A DNA stretch of 64,000 nucleotides from DATGKG01 sp963783145 (GCA_963783145.1 CAWAMM010000009.1:186001-250000), one strand, 5' to 3'; positions 35,320-43,914 are shown, numbered from the stretch's first letter. Translations and numbers: made by a program. The notes: generated by a model not told the origin, from the letters alone.

Positions 35320-35472
35320 CTAGATGCGGCCGGCCAGAAGCAAAACCAGCAGGATTACTACCAACAGGCCCGCACCGCCGCTTGGATAGTATCCCCAGCC
35401 CGCGCTGTACGGATAAATCGGGAGTGCGCCAATCAGCAGCAAAACCAGAACAACGAGAAGGATAGTAGGCAT
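35320..35472 (-). CDS. DUF3309-family small membrane protein
   Basis: A 50-residue product. It opens with a hydrophobic stretch (ILLVVLVLLLIGALPIY). PYSAGWGYYPSGGAG follows, then a second hydrophobic stretch ending LLLAGRI. The ALP..PYS.GWGYYPSGG signature and the length match DUF3309, a family of two-helix peptides common in Gram-negative bacteria with no known function. The ATG at 35472 has GGAGA six bases upstream (GGAGACACCT before the ATG). It forms a small operon with the 74-residue membrane protein at 35086. Confidence 0.82.
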   Translation of the reverse strand: MPTILLVVLVLLLIGALPIYPYSAGWGYYPSGGAGLLVVILLVLLLAGRI

Positions 35473-35593
35473 AGGTGTCTCCAGGTTCAGGTAGAAGATG
35501 AGCCGGTTGTGCGAATGGCTCCGGTTATTCAGACGACGAAATGCGTCGATAAATTCGACGCCGCTCGCCCGAGTCCCCGACCCGCTCGACTGA

Positions 35594-36634
35594 CTATTCC
35601 AAAGCGGCGGGCAGCGAGTCGTGAAAGATCAGCAGCTGACCATTGTGCGGATCGCAAACGTAGGCATTGTTAATGTCGTCGGCAGTGACACAATGACCAC
35701 CCTTCGCGGTTGGGACCGTCGCGAGAACGCTTGGCTTTCCGCTCGGTGAAATGCCGACGACGGCCATCGTCGCGCTGGCCGCGCCAGGCACATAAGCATG
35801 ATGCAGCGCCGGTGCGTATGCGATTATATCGACCCCTTCGCCGGCACTGACTTCGCCCAGCGGACGCCCGTCGAGGTTGAGCGATTCCAGCTTGCCCACC
35901 TTGCAGCCCACGAAAAGGAATCCTCGCGCGCTGTCGAGCGCAAGGCCCCGCGAGCCGCGACAACCATTTTTCCAATGCGTGATGACCGCGCGCTTTTTGA
36001 GATCGATCACGACGGTCGAGTCGCTCCACAAGTTCGCATACGCACGTCCGCGCGTGACGTCGATCAGCAATGATTCCGGGCCGTTGGCGATCTTGATGAC
36101 GGCGGCATGGTTGGGTTGCGGGAGGCCATGTTCCGCTAGCGAAAAGATTTCGATCTGCGATAAGTGCGGCTCGGTGACCCAGACCTCGTTGGTCGGGGCG
36201 ACAAAGCGAACATAGTCGGGACCCGAGGCAAGCGGCGTTTTCGCCAGGATGGTTTGCGTCCCGGGATCGATCACATCGAGCGTCTTCTCACCTCGGTCCG
36301 CGGTAAAGATCGCGCCGCGCCCAAAGCTCGCCGAGGTGACTCCCTGCCCATGCGCTCCAGGGGTAGCGCCCTGCGAGGTGAATCCGCTGATTTCTTCCAT
36401 TTTGTGCGAGCCAGGATCGATCAGCATCAGCTTACCGAGACCGCCGGTTCCGACCATCAACTTCCCCAACTCGCGCGAGAATTCCAAATCATCGAAGCCG
36501 ATTGCTTTGGTATCGCTCGATATCACGAGGGGGGTGGTGGTTAGCGCCGGCCCCGCATGCGCAGTGGCCGCGAATAATGAATAGCCGGTCAAACAAACTA
36601 TCGCGAACCATCGGGCCCGGCGGCGATTAGTCAT
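35594..36634 (-). CDS. Exported YncE-like beta-propeller protein
   Basis: The 346-residue product has an N-terminal signal peptide (FAIVCLTGYSLFAATAHAGP, cleavage near residue 30). It then carries repeated ~45-residue blades of YVTN/YncE type: LGKLMLIDPGSHKMEEIS, KTLDVIDPGTQTILAKTPLA, SDSTVVIDLKKRAVITHWKN and NNAYVCDPHNGQLLIFHDS. Likely a periplasmic seven-bladed propeller with a binding or scaffolding role; no catalytic residues are evident. The ATG at 36634 overlaps the end of the upstream sulfatase by eight bases, so the two genes are translationally coupled and probably act together. Confidence 0.8.
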   Translation of the reverse strand: MTNRRRARWFAIVCLTGYSLFAATAHAGPALTTTPLVISSDTKAIGFDDLEFSRELGKLMVGTGGLGKLMLIDPGSHKMEEISGFTSQGATPGAHGQGVTSASFGRGAIFTADRGEKTLDVIDPGTQTILAKTPLASGPDYVRFVAPTNEVWVTEPHLSQIEIFSLAEHGLPQPNHAAVIKIANGPESLLIDVTRGRAYANLWSDSTVVIDLKKRAVITHWKNGCRGSRGLALDSARGFLFVGCKVGKLESLNLDGRPLGEVSAGEGVDIIAYAPALHHAYVPGAASATMAVVGISPSGKPSVLATVPTAKGGHCVTADDINNAYVCDPHNGQLLIFHDSLPAALE

Positions 36635-38006
36635 TGATGGTACGGCGCTCAAGCTCCACCTCCTCAAACCATGCCGCGAGTTGATTGGTCATGCGCGCGA
36701 CGCGCTCGGGATATTGCTCGGCGAGGTTAATTCGTTCGAGCGGATCGCTACTCAGATTGAACAGCTGGGGTTCCGGCACCGAGTAAGATGATCGCAGAGG
36801 CGCCGGCGAACTGATGATCTCACGATATTTTTGCGGATTGTATTTTGCGTCGACATCCATCGCGAGGTCGTCGCGGCTGACCTCCATCAGTTCGCTGATC
36901 GCGGGCCGCACCAGCTTCCAGTTTCCGTCGCGCATCGCCGCATTGCACTCACCAACCGGCGTGTAGCGATTCCATTGCCAGAAGCGCGTCGGATTTACCT
37001 CGCGACGGTCGCCTTGAAGGAGCGGTGCGAGGTCGACGCCATCGATGCGCAGGTCGTCGGCAAGCTTTCCTCCCGCGAGTCCCACCAGCGTCGGCAGCCA
37101 ATCGGTAAGATGCACCATGTCGTGGAGTTGGCGACGACCCTCCAGGCCGGCGGGCCATCGCATCACCATCGGCAGCCGGATGCCGCCCTCGTAGACCAGC
37201 AATTTGGATCCCGCGAACCCGCAGTTGAATCTGTCACTGCACATTTCGCCCTTGCCGCCGAATTGCGGACCGTTGTCGCTGGTGAAAAGCACGATGGTGT
37301 TCTCAGCGATGCCGCCGCGATCAAGTTCTTCGAGCACGCGCCCGATTCCGCGATCCATGCATCGAATCATCGCGTAGATACGGCGTACCGCCTGCGTGAA
37401 ATTTGAATCGTCGAACAGTGCGAGGTCGTCGTCGGGCGCTTCGTACGGATAATGCGGCGCGTTGTAGGCCAGATAGAGAAAAAACTTTTCGCTGCGATGG
37501 CGCCGGACAAATTCGATCGCCTCGTCGGTGAAAACCTCGGTGAGGTAGCGGCCATCTCCGCGCGAGAGCGCGCCATTGCGATCGAGCTGCCATTTCCAAT
37601 ACGGTTGCCATCCCCCGCAAAATCCCGCGAACTCCTCGAAGCCGCGTCGATTCGGATGATAACGATTGTCGTACGCGCCGTTGTGCCATTTGCCGATCAG
37701 GCCGGTGACGTAACCGGCCTGCCGCACGAGATCGGCGAGCGTCCGCTCGCGCAGCGCCAGCCGATCGAGGCCGCGCGTTTCCAGTGTGTCGACGACTCCG
37801 GTGCGATGCGGATAGCGTCCGGTCAGCAGCGACGCGCGCGCGGGTGCGCATACCGGCGACGCCGAGTAGTGCTGCGTCAGACAGAGACCCTCGCCGATGA
37901 GTTGATCGAGGACGGTCGTTTTCGAGGCGCCATAATTGAAGCAGCCGAAATCGCCGTAACCCATATCGTCGGCCACGATCAGCACAATGTTGGGTCGATT
38001 GGGCAT
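36627..38006 (-). CDS. Type I sulfatase
   Basis: The 459-residue protein has the alkaline phosphatase/sulfatase fold. NIVLIVADDMGYGDFG supplies two metal-binding Asp. SPVCAPARASLLTGRYPHR is the sulfatase signature with a CxPxR core, whose Cys (residue ~53) would be converted to formylglycine. GKWHNG, NAPHYPYEAP and FTSDNGPQFGGKGE complete the site. No signal peptide is visible, so the enzyme is probably cytoplasmic or uses another route. Activation would need a formylglycine-generating enzyme, not present in the window. The ATG at 38006 is chosen over the GTG at 38012. It is the first gene of a two-gene operon with the beta-propeller gene. Substrate unknown. Confidence 0.93.
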   Translation of the reverse strand: MPNRPNIVLIVADDMGYGDFGCFNYGASKTTVLDQLIGEGLCLTQHYSASPVCAPARASLLTGRYPHRTGVVDTLETRGLDRLALRERTLADLVRQAGYVTGLIGKWHNGAYDNRYHPNRRGFEEFAGFCGGWQPYWKWQLDRNGALSRGDGRYLTEVFTDEAIEFVRRHRSEKFFLYLAYNAPHYPYEAPDDDLALFDDSNFTQAVRRIYAMIRCMDRGIGRVLEELDRGGIAENTIVLFTSDNGPQFGGKGEMCSDRFNCGFAGSKLLVYEGGIRLPMVMRWPAGLEGRRQLHDMVHLTDWLPTLVGLAGGKLADDLRIDGVDLAPLLQGDRREVNPTRFWQWNRYTPVGECNAAMRDGNWKLVRPAISELMEVSRDDLAMDVDAKYNPQKYREIISSPAPLRSSYSVPEPQLFNLSSDPLERINLAEQYPERVARMTNQLAAWFEEVELERRTIND

Positions 38007-38080
38007 CCGCACAGTATACCCGCCGTGAGTTCATCCGTTGAGCGTCGAAGCTGCTCCGTGCTAGCGATCGCATAGGTTCA

Positions 38081-39283
38081 ATGCCGGCAGATCCAACCAC
38101 CAATAAAGGTCCGTTGAGCGGATATCGGATTATCGACGTCACGCAAATGCTGTCGGGTCCGATGGCGACGATGATCCTCGGCGACCAGGGTGCGGACGTC
38201 ATCAAGATCGAACCTCCGGGGGTTGGCGATCTCACGCGCGCGATGGGCGCGAACAAGCGCGGGATTCCGCCGACCTTCGCGGTCATCAATCGCAACAAGC
38301 GATCGATCGCGATCGATTTCAAGGACCATCGCGGACTTGGAGTTTTGAAGCATCTGGTCGCCGGGGCCGATGTCTTCGTGCAGAATTTCCGGCCCGGGCG
38401 CGCCGAGAGAATGGGCCTCGGCGAGCACGAGCTGCGACGCATCAAATCGGATCTCATCTACGTTTCCATCAGCGGTTTCGGTGAAAAAGGGCCGTACGTC
38501 GAGAGGCGCGTCTACGATCCGGTGATCCAGGCCTTGTCGGGGCTCGCTGCGATCCAGGCCGACTACAAAACCGGGAGGCCGCAAATGATGCGCCTCATCA
38601 TTCCCGACAAAGTTACCGCGCTGACCGCGGCGCAGGCGATCACCGCGGCGCTGCTCGCGCGCGAACGCACCGGCGAGGGCCAGCACGTGAAGCTCGCGAT
38701 GCTGGATGCGGTCATCGCGTTTCTGTGGCCCGAGGGAATGGCGAATCACACTTTCATCTCCTCCAATGCGACACCGGCGCGCGCAGGTTCGCGCGATCTA
38801 ATTTTCGAAACCGCCGATGGTTACATCACAGCCGGTGCGAATTCGAATGCCGAATGGCGCGGGCTCGCGACGGCGCTCGGTCGTCCTGAATGGATCGACG
38901 ATCCACGTTTCAATACCGTTGCCGCGCGCATCCGCAATGTGGCCGAGCGTCTCGAATTGACCGCGGAAATCCTTGCGACGAAAACCTCGGCTGAATGGCT
39001 GGCGGTCCTCGCAGCCAACGACGTGCCCTCCGCGCCGGTGCTCAGCCGCGAGGAAGTGCTGCGCGATGCGCAAGTGGCGGCGAATGAATTGATCGTCGAA
39101 TCGGAGCATCCGCACGCAGGTGCGATGCGTCAGCCGCGCCCGGCCGCGCGCTTCGAGGCCACGCCTGCCGGACTGCATCGCCCCGCGCCGCTGCTCGGTG
39201 AACATACCGATGAGATTCTGCGCGAACTGGGAGTTACCAACGACGCAGCCGCGGACCTCCGCGCGTCAGGCGTCGTCGCTTAG
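38081..39283 (+). CDS. Class III CoA-transferase (CaiB/BaiF family)
   Basis: The 400-residue enzyme of the formyl-CoA transferase family moves CoA between carboxylic acids. Visible features are LSGYRIIDVTQMLSGPMATM at the N-terminus, LGDQGADVIKIEPP, NRNKRSIAIDFK, ADVFVQNFRPG, and DVPSAPVLSREEVL near the C-terminus. The catalytic Asp of the family would fall just after the KGPY-type stretch (KGPYVERRVYDPVIQALSGL). The acyl substrate cannot be read. The gene is transcribed singly and ends convergently, overlapping the DUF3106 gene by four bases. Four CoA-transferase domains of this family, counting the two-domain gene, occur in the window. Confidence 0.9.
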   Translation: MPADPTTNKGPLSGYRIIDVTQMLSGPMATMILGDQGADVIKIEPPGVGDLTRAMGANKRGIPPTFAVINRNKRSIAIDFKDHRGLGVLKHLVAGADVFVQNFRPGRAERMGLGEHELRRIKSDLIYVSISGFGEKGPYVERRVYDPVIQALSGLAAIQADYKTGRPQMMRLIIPDKVTALTAAQAITAALLARERTGEGQHVKLAMLDAVIAFLWPEGMANHTFISSNATPARAGSRDLIFETADGYITAGANSNAEWRGLATALGRPEWIDDPRFNTVAARIRNVAERLELTAEILATKTSAEWLAVLAANDVPSAPVLSREEVLRDAQVAANELIVESEHPHAGAMRQPRPAARFEATPAGLHRPAPLLGEHTDEILRELGVTNDAAADLRASGVVA

Positions 39284-39897
39284 TCTCGGCCTCTCCACCA
39301 ATTCCAGAATCGCCGGCGCGGTTTTGGATGATTGGGATTGGGATGATTGGGATTCGGATGGTTCGGATTCGGGGCCATCAGATTCAGCTGGCGGCGGGTT
39401 TCCTGGCGTTGCTCGGGCGTCATTTGCTGCCAGCGGTGATAGTTATTGAGCACGCGCTGACGCTGCTCGGGTGGCAGTTGCTCGAAACGCTGGTAGCGCC
39501 GCATGATCTGTTCGCGTCGCTCCGGCGGTAGCTGGCGGAATCGGCCGTAAGCCTGGCGCAGTTGCTGACGCTGCGCCTCGGGAAGACTTCGCCATCGACG
39601 CAGCGATTCGAGCGCCTGCTGGCGCTCCTGCTGCGGCAATTGACGAAACTCCTGGAAGTTTCGCTGCGCCGTACCGCGCTCCTCGGGGGTCATGGATTGC
39701 CACTTCCGATAATTCTGCAAAACCCTCTCGCGCTGATCGGGCGTGAGTTGCGACCACTGGTCGGAATGCTGCTGGACGAACGCCTGTTCCGCCGCGTTGC
39801 CCGGAATTCCGGGGCCGAACGATTGCGCGCGTGCGAGGGGCGCGGAGACACCCAACGCGATGAGGAGCACGACGATCGCGATCGCACGTCGCATCAT
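39280..39897 (-). CDS. Secreted DUF3106-family protein with Arg/Gln-rich repeats
   Basis: The 205-residue product has a signal peptide (IAIVVLLIALGVSAPLARAQ). The mature region is made of ~16-residue helical repeats around a W/F..L/M(T/P)P..R pattern: QLTPDQRERVLQNYRKWQSM, RQLPPERREQIMRRYQRF, EQLPPEQRQRVLNNYHRWQQ. A C-terminal NPNHP triple repeat and a basic tail follow. DUF3106 proteins recall periplasmic CpxP/Spy-like helical proteins, but a chaperone role is only inference. It is the last gene of the ECF sigma operon, overlapping the gene before it (ATGATGA), so it is co-regulated with the sigma factor. Confidence 0.8.
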   Translation of the reverse strand: MMRRAIAIVVLLIALGVSAPLARAQSFGPGIPGNAAEQAFVQQHSDQWSQLTPDQRERVLQNYRKWQSMTPEERGTAQRNFQEFRQLPQQERQQALESLRRWRSLPEAQRQQLRQAYGRFRQLPPERREQIMRRYQRFEQLPPEQRQRVLNNYHRWQQMTPEQRQETRRQLNLMAPNPNHPNPNHPNPNHPKPRRRFWNWWRGRD

Positions 39898-40214
39898 TGT
39901 TGTGCCCCCAGGCTTTGCTGCGCGGAACGCTTTGGCGCGTCATTGGCGGGTTCAGGACCATCGTCATCAGGGAGGGGATCGTCGGAGCTGAGATACCCCA
40001 TCGCTCTAAGCGCGCGCAGTTGTTCGAGCGTTGACCCGCCGCCGCTCGTCGATTGGCCTGGCTGCTGGCCGCCGGGTTGCGCGGTGAACAAATCGAGGTT
40101 CAGTAACATCCTCGGAGAGGGCGTTTGATCCTGAGCCTCGGACGTGCGGCTACTGATCAGAAGGATCGTGGCCGCGAGGAGAATCGTCGTAATCAAGTTA
40201 CGACCGCGTGTCAT
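39894..40214 (-). CDS. Small exported protein of the ECF sigma operon
   Basis: The 106-residue product has an N-terminal signal sequence (LITTILLAATILLISSRTSE). A short polar mature part follows with a Gly/Ser/Gln-rich linker (AQPGGQQPGQSTSGGGSTL) and an acidic stretch (SSDDPLPDDDGPEP). No domain is recognised. It overlaps the anti-sigma gene by 17 bases and the DUF3106 gene by four, so it is a fixed member of the four-gene operon. It may act with the DUF3106 protein in the periplasm. Confidence 0.7.
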   Translation of the reverse strand: MTRGRNLITTILLAATILLISSRTSEAQDQTPSPRMLLNLDLFTAQPGGQQPGQSTSGGGSTLEQLRALRAMGYLSSDDPLPDDDGPEPANDAPKRSAQQSLGAQQ

Positions 40215-40722
40215 GGTTGTGTTCAGCGGCCGGTATCTGGTCGAGGTGTTCGATGACGTCGTAGTTTTCCAGCAGGTCGAGATGCTCGACCACCGGGTAG
40301 TCGCGAAGCAGGCCCACGTCGACCGGCTCAGCCGGCTGCTCCAGCGCGAGCTGATCCACTCCGGGCGTCACGCCTGGCGCCGACGGCCGCATCGATAGCG
40401 CGAGGATCAGCGCCGCAATCCCCACACCCGCGGTTGCGAGCGCGGCCCAGACCACGCCTGGCCGCCACCAGCGCAATCGGGGCTCGGTGCGCTGCGCTAG
40501 TTTGATTCGCAGCTCGCGTCGATACGCGCTCCATTCGGGGGTCGGCAATTGCTCGATTCGCGCGGAAACGCGCTGCATCGTCGCTGCCAGGCCATCCATC
40601 GATTCACGGCACTGTCCGCATCCATCGAAATGATGCTGCACGCGGTCCCGCTCGGCGGTGTTCAACTCACCGCGAACAAATGGAACCAGGTCAGTTTCCG
40701 GATGCGTGGCCGGCATAGTCAA
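40198..40722 (-). CDS. Anti-sigma factor with zinc-finger (ZAS-like) domain
   Basis: The 174-residue protein would bind and inhibit the ECF sigma factor encoded just upstream. The N-terminal ~50 residues hold the H-x3-C-x2-C anti-sigma motif (VQHHFDGCGQCRESM). A single transmembrane helix lies at ~89-110 (GVVWAALATAGVGIAALILAL). The C-terminal part is periplasmic and acidic (VVEHLDLLENYDVIEHLDQI). Its start overlaps the sigma gene stop (ATGA), the classic coupling of a sigma factor with its cognate regulator. Confidence 0.88.
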   Translation of the reverse strand: MTMPATHPETDLVPFVRGELNTAERDRVQHHFDGCGQCRESMDGLAATMQRVSARIEQLPTPEWSAYRRELRIKLAQRTEPRLRWWRPGVVWAALATAGVGIAALILALSMRPSAPGVTPGVDQLALEQPAEPVDVGLLRDYPVVEHLDLLENYDVIEHLDQIPAAEHNHDTRS

Positions 40723-41288
40723 TCATCCTTCAGTATCTTCTTTAATTGCGTGAGTCCTCGATGGATATGTACCCGCGCGGTGTTTTCCGAGCACTTGAGG
40801 ACTTGGGCAATTTCGCGGCTCGACAGACCCTCCTGCGCTTGCAGCAACACCGCGACTCGCTGATTCGGTGACAGATGTTCGAGCGCTTCGCCCAGCTTGA
40901 CGGTCGATTGAACCAGCATCGCGGCGACCTCGGGACTCGGCTCCGGCGAAGCGGGATTGATCGCGGGCGCATCGGGATCATCGGCCGGACCCGAAAGCGG
41001 GACCAGCCTCCGCCACCATTTGTCGCGCCGCTTGTGATCGATGCACAGGTTGACCAGCACTCGATAGAACCAGGTCGAGAAGCGCGAGCGCCCATCGAAT
41101 CGGTTGGCGGATTCATAGAGCCGGATGAAGGCGTCTTGCGAGACGTCGCGCGCGTCGGATTCGCTGCCGAGGATCGAGCAGGCGAGCCGGTAGGCGCGCG
41201 CCTGATGACGCTCGACCAAAAGCTCGAACGCCTGTGCGTCGCCTTTTGCGACATTCTGGCACAATTCCTCATCCGACAGCTCCGGCAA
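40719..41288 (-). CDS. ECF-type RNA polymerase sigma factor
   Basis: The 189-residue protein has region 2 at residues ~20-90 (AFELLVERHQARAYRLACSI, DARDVSQDAFIRLYESANRF, FSTWFYRVLVNLCIDHKR) and region 4 at ~125-185 (LEHLSPNQRVAVLLQAQEGL, then SSREIAQVLKCSENTARVHI and HRGLTQLKKIL). The linker between them is Pro-rich. The start is a TTG at 41288, because no in-frame ATG precedes region 2; GGGAG lies about ten bases upstream. It heads an operon with its anti-sigma factor and two exported proteins. It is divergent from the lipoprotein gene at 41547, which may belong to its regulon. Confidence 0.92.
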   Translation of the reverse strand: MPELSDEELCQNVAKGDAQAFELLVERHQARAYRLACSILGSESDARDVSQDAFIRLYESANRFDGRSRFSTWFYRVLVNLCIDHKRRDKWWRRLVPLSGPADDPDAPAINPASPEPSPEVAAMLVQSTVKLGEALEHLSPNQRVAVLLQAQEGLSSREIAQVLKCSENTARVHIHRGLTQLKKILKDD

Positions 41289-41546
41289 AACCGATCCGCT
41301 CCCTTACGGATTCGGCCGTGTATCCCACTTTTCCGGGGCGAAGCGGGAGCGAAAATCGCACCGGCCGTGAGCACGATGCTATCCTCCGCGACCCCTAGGA
41401 CGAAACCACGGCGCGATTCGTTTACTAACAAACTTAAGATTTTTTATCGCGCATCCTTCTGCGCCAATCGCGGCTCTTTGGTCCTCCTGTCGATGTAAAC
41501 GGATCGATTCTTTTGCGCGTCTAACGCACCGAAGCAGGAGCATCGG
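41289..41546. other. Divergent intergenic region upstream of the ECF sigma operon
   Basis: 258 bases must contain the sigma operon promoter and that of the lipoprotein gene. I looked for an ECF GGAAC...GTC pair. The minus strand has a GGAAAAGTGGGATACACG stretch near 41320-41335, which is only a partial match. Nothing convincing is annotated. Confidence 0.3.
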
Positions 41547-41834
41547 ATGAAGCATCAGAAGCCGAACTTCCTCACCAGTTGTGCGGTCGCCGCGCTCGCG
41601 ATTGCCACGATGGCTGGATGCGCCGCCTATGATCCCCAAGGCAGCGCGCAGCAATACGCACCGAGCTACTACAACGCCCCGTATAGTTCGCTCAGCGCGG
41701 AGCAGAAGATGCAGCTCGAAGATCACCTGGCAAATCAGAGCAACCAGGCGTGGCGGACCACTGCCAGCGTCGCCTCTGGCCTCGGCCATCTCGCCGGCGG
41801 CACCGGAATCCTGCTGTGGGCGGCGCGCCATTGA
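41547..41834 (+). CDS. Small putative lipoprotein
   Basis: The 95-residue product has a basic N-terminus and a hydrophobic segment (AVAALAIATMAGC) ending in the lipobox MAGC. The Cys at residue ~25 would be lipidated. The mature part is Tyr/Gln/Ser-rich and ends with a second weakly hydrophobic stretch (GGTGILLWAARH). No domain is recognised. AGGAG lies six bases before the ATG. It is followed 52 bases later by another exported protein gene, and the two likely share a transcript ending at the 42467 terminator. Confidence 0.75.
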   Translation: MKHQKPNFLTSCAVAALAIATMAGCAAYDPQGSAQQYAPSYYNAPYSSLSAEQKMQLEDHLANQSNQAWRTTASVASGLGHLAGGTGILLWAARH

Positions 41835-41886
41835 CAGCTTCGAAACCCTATCAACCCGACCAGAATTCTTATTCGGGAGGACCATC

Positions 41887-42438
41887 ATGAAACGGACAAT
41901 TACTACTTTTAGCGCGGCTTTGATTTTGACCGGAGCGATCTCGACGGCGGCTATGGCGCAGTATCCGCCGCCCAACGACGGCATCACGCGCGGCGAGGTC
42001 TCGCGGTTCGATAGCGGCTACCTCGACGAGCATCCCGAGGTCGCCAGTCAATTGGCACACGACCCACGACTGGTCGACAAACCGCAGTATCTCGCGACCC
42101 ATCCCGGGCTCGATAGTTATTTCGCGTCGCATCCGGGAGTGCGCACCGAGCTACAGCAGCATCCCGATCGCTTCATGACCGATGAATGGAAGCATGAGCG
42201 CTGGGAAAACGGGCACGGACCCCATCCGCTCGCGAACACCGATCACTATTTGGATCAGCGTCCGGAAGTTGCACAGCAGCTAAACAAGGATCCGCGGCTG
42301 ATCGACAATCGCCAATATGTGGACAATCATCCGGGCCTGCACGAGTTCCTCAATACTCATCCGGATGCGCGCCGGCAATGGGAATCGCATCCGTACAAAT
42401 TCATCCATCGCGAGGACCGCTACGATCGGAATCATTAA
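41887..42438 (+). CDS. Secreted protein with tandem His-Pro-rich modules
   Basis: The 183-residue product has a signal peptide (TFSAALILTGAISTAAMAQY). The mature part holds two ~50-residue modules. Module 1 has DEHPEVASQLAHDPRLVDKP, then QYLATHPGLDSYFASHPGVR and TELQQHPDRFM. Module 2 has DQRPEVAQQLNKDPRLIDNR, then QYVDNHPGLHEFLNTHPDAR and RQWESHPYKF. Each module is a string of short helices marked by recurring HP pairs. The pattern occurs in exported proteins of Acidobacteria and related bacteria; function unknown. The ATG at 41887 has GGAGG six bases upstream. A strong terminator follows. Confidence 0.8.
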   Translation: MKRTITTFSAALILTGAISTAAMAQYPPPNDGITRGEVSRFDSGYLDEHPEVASQLAHDPRLVDKPQYLATHPGLDSYFASHPGVRTELQQHPDRFMTDEWKHERWENGHGPHPLANTDHYLDQRPEVAQQLNKDPRLIDNRQYVDNHPGLHEFLNTHPDARRQWESHPYKFIHREDRYDRNH

Positions 42439-42466
42439 AGGATGCTGTGCGGAGTTGAAGGGGAGC

Positions 42467-42495
42467 GGGGCCGCGGCGACGCGGCCCCTTTTTAA
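42467..42495 (+). terminator. Rho-independent terminator
   Basis: A perfect nine-base stem GGGGCCGCG (42467-42475) / CGCGGCCCC (42480-42488) with a GCGA tetraloop and a TTTTTAA tail. It closes the transcript of the two small envelope proteins. Confidence 0.93.
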
Positions 42496-42747
42496 TTCAA
42501 CTACCGTGCGCCCACGACTCGACATATTCCTGCTGCGATGGCGTCCAGCTATCGTGGCTGCGGCCGCATCTGCTGGCCTGCTTTTTCCTCCGCGATTCCC
42601 CGATCCTGCGCCTAAAGGTAGGCTGCCACTTTTCCGACCTTGGTATCTTGGTGTCTTGTCTCGTTCTTCTCCTCCTCTTTCTCCTTGTTATCTTCCCGCT
42701 GAATTGCGATAGAAGGATCAAACGCCGTTGCAAGGAGGAGGACCCCT
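42496..42747. other. Leader region of the catabolic operon
   Basis: About 250 bases with no gene of note, partly T-rich on the plus strand (42640-42690). It ends in a very strong ribosome binding site, AAGGAGGAGG, six bases before the ATG at 42748. The promoter was not located. Confidence 0.4.
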
Positions 42748-43914
42748 ATGGCCTCGAACCGTGTCATCTCGGCTGATTCTCACGCGATGGAACCCGCCGA
42801 TCTCTGGACCTCGCGCCTCGATGCGAAGCTGCGCGACAAGGCGCCGCATGTCGTCGAAACTTCCAAGGGCTATCTGTTTTCCGCGCCTGGGGTGCGGCCC
42901 TTTCCGGTTGCCGGTGGTTTCGGCATCGGTAAGAGCGGCGACGACCTCAAACAACATCTGAAGAAGGGCTACGAGGCCGCGCGGCCCTCAGGATGGGATC
43001 CCGCCGAGCGCCTCAAAGATCAGGATGTCGATGGCGTCTCAGCGGAGGTCATTTACACCACCCTCGGCATGTCGCTGTTCGGCCTCGATGATGCCGAATT
43101 GCAGCAGGCCTGCTTCCGCGCCTACAACGACTGGGTGAATGAGTACGCGTCGTACAACCGCAAGCGGCTCTATCCGATTGCGCTGATCTCGTTGGAGGAT
43201 CCGGAGGCGGGCGCGCGCGAGCTTGAGCGATGTGCGAAGCTCGGTCTGCGGGGCGCGATGATCTGGGGCTCGCCGCCGCGCGAGAAACCCTATTTCGCGG
43301 CGGATTACGATCCCTTCTGGGCGGCGGCGCAGGAACTTGGCATGCCGCTGTCGCTCCACGTCGTGACCGGGAAGAGAGAGAACACCGCGCGGGCCAAGCC
43401 GGGCGGTCCGCCCGATCGTTCGATGCTCGATGCGGGTGACGACTCGCCGCGCGGCGCTGCGCCGTTCCTACTCAACGCGATGGGCGCAGTACATTCAGTA
43501 CAGAAATCGCTCCAACAAATGATCTTCGGTGGAGTGCTCGACCGCTTTCCCGCACTCAAGGTCGTGTCGGCGGAGAACGACAGCGGATGGGTCGCGCATT
43601 TCATGTATCGGCTCGATCACGTTTACGAAAAATTCGGCGTGATGTGGGACAAGGTCGGTCTCAAGCTGAAGCCGAGCGAATACATGCGCCGCAACGTATG
43701 GGTCACCTTCCAGGACGACATGATCGGGCCGATGACGTGGCGTTACTTCGGCGCCGACAACTACATGTGGGCGTCGGATTTTCCGCATGCGGATTCGACC
43801 TGGCCCAATTCGCTGAAAGTGATCGCGAAAGACTTCGAAGGAATTCCCGACGACGTGACGCGCAAGATGACTTGCGACAACGCCGCGAAGCTTTACCGGA
43901 TGGATCTGAACTAG
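42748..43914 (+). CDS. Amidohydrolase family 2 (TIM-barrel metal-dependent hydrolase)
   Basis: The 388-residue protein belongs to the amidohydrolase-related family that includes decarboxylases and hydrolases such as ACMSD. The N-terminal metal motif is ISADSHAMEPADLW (D-x-H). PLSLHVVTG supplies another barrel His, and MWASDFPHADSTWPNS carries the conserved Asp plus DFPH typical of the family. The reaction cannot be assigned. It has the strongest ribosome binding site in the window and is first in a tight plus-strand series: 13 bases to the second amidohydrolase, then an LLM oxidoreductase and a CoA-transferase. This suggests a catabolic pathway. Confidence 0.88.
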   Translation: MASNRVISADSHAMEPADLWTSRLDAKLRDKAPHVVETSKGYLFSAPGVRPFPVAGGFGIGKSGDDLKQHLKKGYEAARPSGWDPAERLKDQDVDGVSAEVIYTTLGMSLFGLDDAELQQACFRAYNDWVNEYASYNRKRLYPIALISLEDPEAGARELERCAKLGLRGAMIWGSPPREKPYFAADYDPFWAAAQELGMPLSLHVVTGKRENTARAKPGGPPDRSMLDAGDDSPRGAAPFLLNAMGAVHSVQKSLQQMIFGGVLDRFPALKVVSAENDSGWVAHFMYRLDHVYEKFGVMWDKVGLKLKPSEYMRRNVWVTFQDDMIGPMTWRYFGADNYMWASDFPHADSTWPNSLKVIAKDFEGIPDDVTRKMTCDNAAKLYRMDLN

